A stretch of 64,000 nt of DNA from an uncultured Acetatifactor sp. (GTDB lineage Bacteria; Bacillota; Clostridia; Lachnospirales; Lachnospiraceae), in NCBI RefSeq assembly GCF_910585425.1, contig NZ_CAJUCP010000014.1, positions 19,541-83,540 of the forward strand, read 5' to 3'. Both the position numbers and the translations under genes were made by a program. Under the pieces are notes generated by a model. It was given only the letters and a program-made list of their open reading frames with translations, did not search any database and had not been told where the DNA came from. This document shows positions 7,978 to 14,414 of this stretch, piece after piece (the stretch's first letter is position 1; the number at the start of each line of letters is the position of its first letter).

Positions 7978-8008
7978 ATATGCAAATTTCTTTATTAATT
8001 TTGCATAT
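7978..8008. repeat. 9-bp perfect inverted repeat
   Basis: ATATGCAAA (7978-7986) and TTTGCATAT (8000-8008) flank 13 bases directly upstream of the -35 box of the next gene. It may be an operator or the terminator of the hydrolase gene. Confidence 0.55.
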
Positions 8009-8013
8009 ACCCC

Positions 8014-8042
8014 TTGAAAAAGCATACGGAAAATCGTATATT
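8014..8042 (+). promoter_or_regulatory. Promoter with overlapping palindrome for HTH gene
   Basis: TTGAAA, 17 bases, TATATT. The palindrome ATACGGAAAATCGTAT (8024-8039) fills the spacer and reaches the -10 box, as expected for an autoregulatory XRE-type operator. Confidence 0.65.
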
Positions 8043-8084
8043 AGTATCATACACTTGATTTGATGCTTGATATGGAGGAAGGAA

Positions 8085-8435
8085 ATGACAAAAGCGGAAA
8101 TTTTAAAGAAAGAAATTTTGGGGCAGTATCGCAGCGTGCGCCAGTTCGCACTGGAGATGAACATACCCTATAGCACCCTGGTGACGGCATTGGAGCGCGG
8201 CATCGAAGGCATGGCCTATGGGACCGTCATCAAGATGTGCGACAAGCTGAGCCTGAACCCGGTGGATTTCTCTTCTTTGGAGAGGGATACGTCTCTGGGG
8301 GCGCAGCTGCTGGAGAACCGGGTGATGCAGAATTATGTGAAGCTGAACCAGGCAGGCCGGGACAAAGTGCTGGAGTTGATGGACGACTTTGTACAGATTG
8401 ACAGGTATAAGGCAAAGGGGAAAAAGACCAAGTAG
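8085..8435 (+). CDS. Small XRE-family transcriptional regulator
   Basis: A 116-residue protein. The N-terminal helix-turn-helix (VRQFALEMNIPYSTLVTALERG, about residues 18-40, then MAYGTVIKMCDKL) is of the XRE type, followed by a helical tail with ELMDDFVQIDRY that probably dimerises. GGAGG lies 6 bases before the ATG at 8085; a TTG at 8067 is less likely. The palindrome in its own promoter suggests negative autoregulation. It converges on the FliD-like gene across a shared terminator. Confidence 0.8.
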   Translation: MTKAEILKKEILGQYRSVRQFALEMNIPYSTLVTALERGIEGMAYGTVIKMCDKLSLNPVDFSSLERDTSLGAQLLENRVMQNYVKLNQAGRDKVLELMDDFVQIDRYKAKGKKTK

Positions 8436-8504
8436 GATAAGTAGTCGGTATAGACAGTCAGGTAATTGGGTAGTCAGATAGTCAAGCAAGGCAAGTGGTA
8501 TGGA

Positions 8505-8536
8505 AAGGGAGTATCGCGAATGATACTCCCTTCTTT
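8505..8536. terminator. Bidirectional terminator
   Basis: A perfect 11-bp stem, AAGGGAGTATC and GATACTCCCTT, with a 6-base loop lies between the convergent HTH and FliD-like genes. Confidence 0.8.
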
Positions 8537-8555
8537 GGCTCCAATAAATCAGACG

Positions 8556-9854
8556 CTAGAAATAGCCATCGAACATCATGCCCGTGTACGCGCTTGTGAC
8601 GTAGGGGTTGGGATAATTGTGCCCCGGGTTCTTATAGGCCACCATGACCTTCTCCACATAATCCATGGGATTCAGGGATACCTGGTCGCTCTTGCGCAGG
8701 AGCATGTTGGAGAAGCTCTTCAGGGAACCGAAGGTCTCATTGATGTCCTGGGTCCCGGCGGCAGTCTCCCGCAGCGTGTCCCTGTCGATGTCCAGCGTCC
8801 CGTCCTCTGTCAGGTTCAGACCCATGGTCTCCAGGGAGCTGCCATATACGGAGGCGATCCCCTTCATCTCCCTAATCAGCTGCCTGCTCCTGGTCTGGGT
8901 CTCCAGATAGGAGGACGCGGCCCTGACGAAATCATTGTATCCGCCCACCAGATGGAACACGTTGTCGGTGAGGGACTCCACGTCTGTCTTCAGGCCGATC
9001 TTCGTGGGCTGCCCCTCGGGGCTGATCCCGGTCAGGCGGACGTCGAACAGCTGTCCCAGGGTCAGGTGGTTGGACTGGGAGGTGAGTTCTTCCCCGTCCA
9101 CAGCGAAGCTTGCGTTGGAAGCGTCCCTGCTGGTATAGTCCAGCCCCAGGTATTCCACCGCCCCGTGGGTCTTGCTGGTATGGTCGTCGCTGACAGCGAA
9201 TATATAGTCCCTGCCGGGGGCCAGCCCTGTGGCCTCTGAGGTCAGCCGCAGAGAGGTGCGCCCTTCCGATTCCGCCAGGGAAGCCCGCAGGCCGATGTCC
9301 GAATTGTTGATCAGCCGGACCAGGCGCTCCTGGACCTGCTGGTTCGTCTCGCCCTCCCCTACCGAGAACTGGAACTCGTAGTTCATGTCGTTGATGCTCA
9401 CATCGAAGGAATAGGTGTCCGGCGGCAGCGCCGCACGGCCGTTGCCCTGCAGGAACAGCCCCAGGTTCTCCTGGGTGGTGGCGAGCGCATGCACCTCAAG
9501 CTGGAAATCCGGCACCTCCGCCTTGGACTCCTCGGAGCCCACATATACGGCGGTGGCTACTCCCTCATCGGTGGAATAGGCGCTCTTCTTGCGGAACAGC
9601 CCATCCTTCTCCAGCCCCCCGAGCTGCGCGATGGTATTGCGCAGTCCTCTGGCGTTTTCCTTCAGATCCACAGCGTACTGCTGCGTATCCTTGCTGGTAG
9701 TGGGAAGATACCAGGGTTCGTCTTTATTTAATTTGACAATGGAGTTGTATACGCTGCGGAGCTCGCTCTTCTTGTGGGTATCATACTTGGTCAGGGGCTT
9801 CGGCGCGTAAGTGCTGACATAATTATTATATACTGTATTTAAGACGGGTCCCAT
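8556..9854 (-). CDS. FliD-like flagellar hook-associated/cap protein
   Basis: A 432-residue protein that resembles FliD, the filament cap that helps flagellin fold at the tip. It has a FliD-type C-terminal pattern (SLTDNVFHLVGGYNDFV, ETQTRSRQLIREMKGI, then LNLTEDGTLDIDRDTLRE) and a central region with ALPPDTYSFDVSIND. It lacks a clear N-terminal coiled coil of the usual type. The start at 9854 is fixed by AAAGGAGG; an upstream in-frame start exists at 9932. A sigma-D promoter precedes it, which supports a flagellar role. It is orphaned from any fliS or fliT gene. Confidence 0.8.
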   Translation of the reverse strand: MGPVLNTVYNNYVSTYAPKPLTKYDTHKKSELRSVYNSIVKLNKDEPWYLPTTSKDTQQYAVDLKENARGLRNTIAQLGGLEKDGLFRKKSAYSTDEGVATAVYVGSEESKAEVPDFQLEVHALATTQENLGLFLQGNGRAALPPDTYSFDVSINDMNYEFQFSVGEGETNQQVQERLVRLINNSDIGLRASLAESEGRTSLRLTSEATGLAPGRDYIFAVSDDHTSKTHGAVEYLGLDYTSRDASNASFAVDGEELTSQSNHLTLGQLFDVRLTGISPEGQPTKIGLKTDVESLTDNVFHLVGGYNDFVRAASSYLETQTRSRQLIREMKGIASVYGSSLETMGLNLTEDGTLDIDRDTLRETAAGTQDINETFGSLKSFSNMLLRKSDQVSLNPMDYVEKVMVAYKNPGHNYPNPYVTSAYTGMMFDGYF

Positions 9855-9912
9855 TGTCAGGCCTCCTTTCCTCACAGGCATCCATTCTGGCAATCCGTTG
9901 CCATTTTTTATA

Positions 9913-9939
9913 ATATCGGACAGAATCTGCATTTTTTTA
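9913..9939 (-). promoter_or_regulatory. Sigma-D (sigma-28) type promoter
   Basis: On the minus strand TAAA (9939-9936), 16 bases, then CCGATAT (9919-9913): an exact match to both sigma-D elements of Bacillus-type flagellar promoters. It lies 59 bases upstream of the FliD-like start. Confidence 0.75.
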
Positions 9940-10222
9940 ATAGCATACCTGTTAAATTCTGCATAAATTCCTGAAAAACAGGAGACAGGGGCCCAGGAGG
10001 CGCGGCGGCCGCTATAGACACGGCAGAAAACCTCCCGATGGCACGGCGAAATGACCTGGCGGGACCGAGGCGGCGAAACCGCGAAAAAACAGTTGACGCG
10101 GCCCGATTTCTATGATATAGTAGGGAAACGAGATAAGGTTTTAGGTCTTTTTTTTATGCTTAAAATTTTTTAAGCCGAGCAAAATAAGATGGCGAGTCTA
10201 AAGAACATGTGGAGGTAGCAAA
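9940..10222. other. Intergenic region between divergent fliD-like gene and rpmG
   Basis: Besides the sigma-D promoter to the left and the rpmG promoter at 10093, I see an AT-rich palindrome, GCTTAAAATTTTTTAAGC (10159-10176), in the rpmG leader, and nothing else. Confidence 0.5.
10093..10121 (+). promoter_or_regulatory. Promoter of rpmG-secE-nusG
   Basis: TTGACG, 17 bases, TATAGT, about 100 bases upstream of rpmG. Confidence 0.65.
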
Positions 10223-10372
10223 ATGCGTACAAAAATCACATTGGCCTGCACCGAGTGCAAGCAGCGTAACTACAATACTACCAAGGAGAAGAAGAACCAT
10301 CCCGAGAGAATGGAAATCAAGAAGTACTGCAGGTTCTGCAGGAAGCATACGCTGCACAAGGAAACCAAATAA
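10223..10372 (+). CDS. rpmG: 50S ribosomal protein L33
   Basis: A 49-residue ribosomal protein. Two CXXC pairs, ACTEC and CRFC, mark the zinc-binding form of L33. GGAGG lies 7 bases before the ATG. It begins the conserved rpmG-secE-nusG cluster. Confidence 0.97.
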   Translation: MRTKITLACTECKQRNYNTTKEKKNHPERMEIKKYCRFCRKHTLHKETK

Positions 10373-10443
10373 GAGCCGGGCGGCCGCGTGGGATCGTATC
10401 CTGCGCGCAAGACGCATTATGGATGCGCGAAGTGCATGTGAAG

Positions 10444-10476
10444 GTGCAGAGCGCATTATAAATGTGCAGAGCGCAT
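10444..10476. repeat. Two copies of a GTGCAGAGCGCAT repeat
   Basis: The 13-mer occurs at 10444-10456 and 10464-10476, with a partial relative at about 10423. It resembles the 17-bp tandem units between rplJ and rplL. Confidence 0.6.
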
Positions 10477-10506
10477 AGTATGCGCTTTGGGAAAGGCATG
10501 GTCGAA

Positions 10507-10716
10507 ATGGGAAATTCCGCGGAAAAGAAAGCGAAGGCCGGCCCCAGCTTTTTCACAGGGGTGAAGGCTGAATTCAAGAAAATCGTATGGCCGGACAGGC
10601 AGTCCACCTTGAAGCAGTCCGTGGCAGTGGTGGCGATTTCGGTGGTTCTGGGCGTCATCATCGCGCTGCTGGACTATGTGGCGAAGACCGGCGTGAACTT
10701 CATTACATCAATTTAG
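10507..10716 (+). CDS. secE: Preprotein translocase subunit SecE
   Basis: A 69-residue single-span form of SecE, which clamps SecY in the Sec channel. The conserved amphipathic helix FFTGVKAEFKKIVWPDRQSTLKQ, shown in part, precedes one membrane segment (VVAISVVLGVIIALLDYV). The ATG at 10507 is chosen; one at 10498 would place the ribosome site too close. It lies 15 bases before nusG. Confidence 0.95.
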   Translation: MGNSAEKKAKAGPSFFTGVKAEFKKIVWPDRQSTLKQSVAVVAISVVLGVIIALLDYVAKTGVNFITSI

Positions 10717-10731
10717 GGCGAGGGTGATTGC

Positions 10732-11250
10732 ATGGCAGAGGCAAAATGGTATGTAGTCCATACCTACTCAGGATATGAAAACAAAGTCAAAGCCAACATT
10801 GAGAAGACCATTGAGAACAACAAGCACCTTGCGGAGCAGATTCTGGAGGTGCGGGTTCCCCTGCAGGATGTGGTGGAGATGAAGAACGGTGCCAGAAGGA
10901 CTGTCCAGAAGAAGATGTTCCCGGGGTACGTGCTCCTCAACATGGAGATGAACGACGACACCTGGTATGTAGTCCGCAATACCCGCGGCGTCACGGGGTT
11001 CGTGGGGCCGGGGAGCAAGCCCGTGCCGCTGACCGAGGCGGAGATGAAGCCCCTGGGCATCAAGACGGAGAACGTGTCCATCGACTTTGGCGAGGGAGAC
11101 AGCATCGCCGTGGTGGCGGGCATCTGGAAGGATACCGTCGGCATCGTGCAGAAGCTTGATTACGGCAAGCAGACGGCTACCATCAACGTAGAGCTCTTCG
11201 GCAGGGAGACGCCTGTGGAAATCAGTTTTGCGGAGGTCAGGAAGCTTTAA
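10732..11250 (+). CDS. nusG: Transcription termination/antitermination factor NusG
   Basis: A 172-residue factor that binds RNA polymerase. The NGN domain (AKWYVVHTYSGYENKVK at the start, KMFPGYVL in the middle) is followed by a KOW domain (about 125-172, VVAGIWKDTVGIVQ). Typical length and position after secE. Confidence 0.98.
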   Translation: MAEAKWYVVHTYSGYENKVKANIEKTIENNKHLAEQILEVRVPLQDVVEMKNGARRTVQKKMFPGYVLLNMEMNDDTWYVVRNTRGVTGFVGPGSKPVPLTEAEMKPLGIKTENVSIDFGEGDSIAVVAGIWKDTVGIVQKLDYGKQTATINVELFGRETPVEISFAEVRKL

Positions 11251-11464
11251 GTCAGGTATTCCCCGCCCGGAAGGGCGGTTAGATACAAAGGCGGCCCTTG
11301 GGCCGTATGGCGGCTTTGAGGCCGCAGGGCGTTTTGGCGCATGGCGGCAGGACGCTTAGCAGAGTGGGAGCAGCTCTGATTTATGGGAGCTGCGCCGGAT
11401 TGCCGCGAGAGACCGGCCGGATTGGCGGGCGATTGCGGCTCACCACATTATAGGAGGTGCCAAA
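11251..11464. other. nusG-rplK spacer rich in small GC hairpins
   Basis: A G+C-rich 214-base spacer with nested short hairpins such as CCGCCC/GGGCGG-type pairs and repeated GGCGGC blocks. No promoter or T tract is seen, so read-through from nusG is likely. It could contain a translational control site for the L11 operon, but I recognise no known structure. Confidence 0.4.
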
Positions 11465-11890
11465 ATGGCAAAGAAGGTAACAGGTTACATCAAATTGCAG
11501 ATTCCTGCAGGTAAGGCTACACCGGCTCCGCCCGTAGGCCCTGCGCTTGGACAGCACGGCGTGAACATTGTGGAGTTCACCAAGCAGTTCAACGCCAGGA
11601 CGGCGGACAAGGGCGATGTCATCATCCCTGTAGTCATTACCGTGTATGCAGACAGGTCTTTCAGTTTCATTACGAAGACTCCCCCTGCGCCGGTGCTGAT
11701 CAAGAAGGCCTGCAACATCAAGTCAGGCTCCGCAACGCCCAACAAGACAAAGGTGGCCACGCTTTCCAAGGCGAAGCTCCAGGAGATCGCGGAGATGAAG
11801 ATGCCCGACCTGAACGCGGCCAGCCTGGAGGCAGCCATGAGCATGATTGCCGGAACGGCGCGCAGCATGGGCGTTACGGTCGAGGAGTAG
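11465..11890 (+). CDS. rplK: 50S ribosomal protein L11
   Basis: A 141-residue protein of the GTPase-associated centre. The N-terminal domain has the proline-rich PAGKATPAPPVGPALGQHG stretch and the C-terminal domain binds 23S rRNA. AGGAGG precedes the ATG. Confidence 0.98.
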   Translation: MAKKVTGYIKLQIPAGKATPAPPVGPALGQHGVNIVEFTKQFNARTADKGDVIIPVVITVYADRSFSFITKTPPAPVLIKKACNIKSGSATPNKTKVATLSKAKLQEIAEMKMPDLNAASLEAAMSMIAGTARSMGVTVEE

Positions 11891-12034
11891 CCGGCTTTCC
11901 GGCACAGAGCCGTCAGACAAAGACAATTGGGAGACAACGGAAGGTTGTCGCTTGAACCTGGGAGGGGACAATTCTGAAAGTTCCTTTCACATTTTGATTG
12001 GTATGCGCGTCGACGCGCGCAGGAGGGTGTAAGA

Positions 12035-12724
12035 ATGAAACATGGAAAGAAATATAACGAGATCGCGAAGCTGGTAGACCGCACCGTCGCATATGAGCCC
12101 GAGGAGGCGATCGCGCTGGTGAAGAAGACCGCGGCCGCGAAATTTGACGAGACCGTAGAAGTGCATATCAAGACAGGCTGTGACGGACGTCACGCGGAGC
12201 AGCAGATCCGCGGCGCCGTAGTGCTGCCCAACGGAACCGGCAAGACCGTCAGGGTCCTGGTGTTCGCAAAGGGCGACAAGCTGGCGGAGGCTGAGGCCGC
12301 AGGCGCGGACTTCACAGGCGGCGAGGAGCTCATCCCCAAGATTCAGAAGGAAGGCTGGCTGGACTTCGATGTAGTGGTGGCCACCCCCGACATGATGGGC
12401 GTGGTAGGACGCCTTGGTAAGGTCCTGGGCCCCAAGGGCCTGATGCCCAACCCCAAGGCCGGCACCGTCACCATGGATGTCACCAAGGCGGTCAAGGAGA
12501 TCAAAGCCGGTAAGATCGAGTACAGGCTGGACAAGACCAACATCGTGCATGTGCCCGTAGGAAAGGTTTCCTTTACGGACGAGGCGCTCCTGCAGAACTT
12601 CAACGCCCTGATGGATGCCATCGTCAAGGCAAGGCCCAGCGCCCTGAAGGGACAGTACCTGAGGAGCATCACGCTGGCCAGCACTATGGGCCCTGGCGTG
12701 AAGGTGAATGTGCTGAAGTTCTAA
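12035..12724 (+). CDS. rplA: 50S ribosomal protein L1
   Basis: A 229-residue L1-stalk protein, also an autogenous translational repressor in many bacteria. The L1 signature is seen in VVATPDMMGVVGRLGKVLG. AGGAGG lies before the ATG. The preceding 144-base spacer has no T-rich terminator, so rplK and rplA are probably cotranscribed. Confidence 0.98.
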   Translation: MKHGKKYNEIAKLVDRTVAYEPEEAIALVKKTAAAKFDETVEVHIKTGCDGRHAEQQIRGAVVLPNGTGKTVRVLVFAKGDKLAEAEAAGADFTGGEELIPKIQKEGWLDFDVVVATPDMMGVVGRLGKVLGPKGLMPNPKAGTVTMDVTKAVKEIKAGKIEYRLDKTNIVHVPVGKVSFTDEALLQNFNALMDAIVKARPSALKGQYLRSITLASTMGPGVKVNVLKF

Positions 12725-12815
12725 GTGTGCAAAGATTTTCTAAGCGGCCAAAGGACGCCCGCTAAGAAAATCTATATTGCACACGGAAGAATGCCCAAAG
12801 TGCGGGCATTTTTCC
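12725..12815 (+). terminator. Long hairpin followed by rho-independent terminator after rplA
   Basis: A long near-perfect stem pairs 12733-12747 with 12761-12775, immediately after the rplA stop. A second hairpin, AATGCCC (12790-12796) with GGGCATT (12804-12810), then runs into TTT. Confidence 0.65.
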
Positions 12816-12913
12816 GGTTTGGCACCGAGTGTGGCTGAGGGCGGGATTGTGTTCTGCTGCGAGGCATGACGGGAAGCGAGTTTTGTTAGCAGATTTTTCA
12901 TTTAAAATAAGGG

Positions 12914-12942
12914 TTGACGCAAAGCAGCCCTTATGATATGAT
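12914..12942 (+). promoter_or_regulatory. Promoter of the L10 operon
   Basis: TTGACG, 17 bases, TATGAT. A 7-bp inverted repeat ATAAGGG/CCCTTAT flanks the -35 box (12907-12913, 12928-12934). Confidence 0.75.
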
Positions 12943-12949
12943 ACAGAAG

Positions 12950-13063
12950 TCCTAAAAGCCGAAGACAGTAGGTGCAGGGGGTACCCCCGAGCGTAAATCC
13001 TACCGAGGAGAAGAGTGCAGCACAGAGTATTTCCTCCCTAAGGCTATCTTGGGGAGGTTTTTT
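12950..13063 (+). promoter_or_regulatory. Ribosomal protein L10 leader with attenuator
   Basis: The leader has the expected place and layout of the Firmicute L10 leader, which binds L10(L12)4 and controls rplJL. It ends in a terminator: CCTCCC (13033-13038) pairs with GGGAGG (13052-13057), then six T. The start of rplJ follows 57 bases later. Confidence 0.8.
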
Positions 13064-13119
13064 ATATCTTTTGTACCAACCTCTTTTATCGGCACAAAAT
13101 CTAATAAGGAGGTAATGAA

Positions 13120-13623
13120 ATGGCAAAGGTTGAGTTAAAGAAACCCATCGTAGACGAGATTTCCGCTCATATCAAGGACGCCCAGTCCGTAGTCCTGGTA
13201 GACTACCGCGGGCTCACTGTAGAGCAGGATACCAGGCTCCGCAAGAACATGCGCGAGGCGGGAGTCGTCTACAAGGTGTACAAGAACACCTTCATGAACT
13301 TCGCGTTCAAGGGCACGCAGTTCGAAGGCCTTGCTGAGTATCTGGAAGGGCCCACCGCGGTAGCGATCGCCACCGAGGATGCAACGGCTCCCGCAAGGAT
13401 CCTCTCCGAGTTCGCCAAGACTGCCGACAAGCTGGAGATCAAAGCCGGCGTGGTCGAGGGCACCGTGTATGATGCCAAGGGCATGGAGACCATCGCAAGC
13501 ATTCCTTCCAGGGAAGTGCTTATTTCCAGACTGCTGGGAAGTCTGCAGAGCCCTGTCACCAACTTCGCGCGCGTCATCAACCAGATTGCGGAGAAGAACG
13601 GCGGCAGCAGCGATGCCGCATAG
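13120..13623 (+). CDS. rplJ: 50S ribosomal protein L10
   Basis: A 167-residue base of the ribosomal stalk that carries the L7/L12 dimers and anchors to 23S rRNA. The N-terminus has SVVLVDYRGLTVEQ and the C-terminal helix binds L12. AAGGAGG lies before the ATG. Confidence 0.98.
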   Translation: MAKVELKKPIVDEISAHIKDAQSVVLVDYRGLTVEQDTRLRKNMREAGVVYKVYKNTFMNFAFKGTQFEGLAEYLEGPTAVAIATEDATAPARILSEFAKTADKLEIKAGVVEGTVYDAKGMETIASIPSREVLISRLLGSLQSPVTNFARVINQIAEKNGGSSDAA

Positions 13624-13625
13624 TA

Positions 13626-13693
13626 ATGTGCAGAGTACGCACATGTGCAAAGTGCGCACATATGCAGAGTACGCACATGTGCAGATTGCGCAC
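13626..13693. repeat. Four tandem 17-bp repeats between rplJ and rplL
   Basis: Units at 13626-13642, 13643-13659, 13660-13676 and 13677-13693, consensus ATGTGCAGAGTACGCAC. Each unit is itself a near palindrome (GTGC...GCAC). Related copies occur between rpmG and secE. Confidence 0.9.
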
Positions 13694-13740
13694 GGAACCG
13701 GGATACCGAAATACCAAAATAGAAAATGGAGGATAATAAA

Positions 13741-14112
13741 ATGGCTAAATTAACAGCTCAGGAACTGATTGATGCTATCAAAGAGATGACCGTATTAGAG
13801 TTGAACGACCTGGTAAAGGCTTGCGAAGAGGAGTTCGGCGTATCCGCTGCTGCGGGTGTTGTGGTTGCTGCAGCCGGCCCTGCGGAAGCGGCTGAGGAGA
13901 AGACCGAGTTCGACGTAGAGCTGACCGAGGTCGGCGCCGAGAAGGTTAAGGTCATCAAGGTCGTGCGTGAGATTACCGGCCTTGGCCTGAAGGAGGCGAA
14001 GGACGCCGTCGAGAGCGCTCCGAAGGTACTGAAGGAGGGCGTCTCCAAGGAGGAGGCAGAAGAGCTCAAGAAGAAGCTGGAGGAAGTAGGCGCAAAGGCT
14101 ACCCTGAAGTAA
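13741..14112 (+). CDS. rplL: 50S ribosomal protein L7/L12
   Basis: A 123-residue acidic stalk protein. The N-terminal dimerisation helices (QELIDAIKEMTVLELNDLVK) are joined by an Ala-rich hinge to the C-terminal factor-binding domain (EKVKVIKVVREITGLGLKEAK). The ATG at 13741 has AATGGAGG upstream. Confidence 0.98.
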   Translation: MAKLTAQELIDAIKEMTVLELNDLVKACEEEFGVSAAAGVVVAAAGPAEAAEEKTEFDVELTEVGAEKVKVIKVVREITGLGLKEAKDAVESAPKVLKEGVSKEEAEELKKKLEEVGAKATLK

Positions 14113-14148
14113 TTCTGCCAGCGGGCGCGAACGGCTGTATGCCGGAAC

Positions 14149-14192
14149 AAAAGGCAGCTTTGTACGGAAGAGACAGGCTGCCTTTTCTTTTT
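14149..14192 (+). terminator. Terminator/attenuator after rplL
   Basis: AAAAGGCAGC (14149-14158) and GCTGCCTTTT (14177-14186) form a 10-bp stem followed by a T-rich run. It probably lowers transcription into rpoBC. Confidence 0.8.
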
Positions 14193-14262
14193 TGAAACTT
14201 CTGAAACAGAATCTGCAGTAAAAATCGTAGTAAAAATTTCCTAAAATTTCTAAAAATCAACT

Positions 14263-14290
14263 TGACCCCTTTTACTGTTTGTGATATTAT
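14263..14290 (+). promoter_or_regulatory. Promoter upstream of rpoB
   Basis: TTGACC, 16 bases, TATTAT, 124 bases upstream of rpoB. With the terminator at 14149 it separates rpoBC from the L10 operon. The rest of the 302-base spacer is AT-rich and featureless. Confidence 0.55.
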
Positions 14291-14414
14291 GGATAGTGCA
14301 CTATTGTGCGGTGAAAAATATGGCTTTTTGTGCCTGTTTCAAGGAATGCGACAGGCTTTTTGGTTTATGCCAGGCATATAAGTGCAAAAAGGGAAAGAAC
14401 GGGGTGAAGTGTCA

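Noticed and set aside
8466..9239. 257-codon plus-strand frame
   Set aside because: Opposite the FliD-like gene, which has a sigma-D promoter, ribosome site and family motifs.
10373..10506. tRNA-Trp often found between rpmG and secE
   Set aside because: No cloverleaf, no TTCGA-type T arm and no CCA context; only short repeats.
13626..13693. CRISPR array
   Set aside because: Units are 17 bp and contiguous with no spacers; no cas genes are present.
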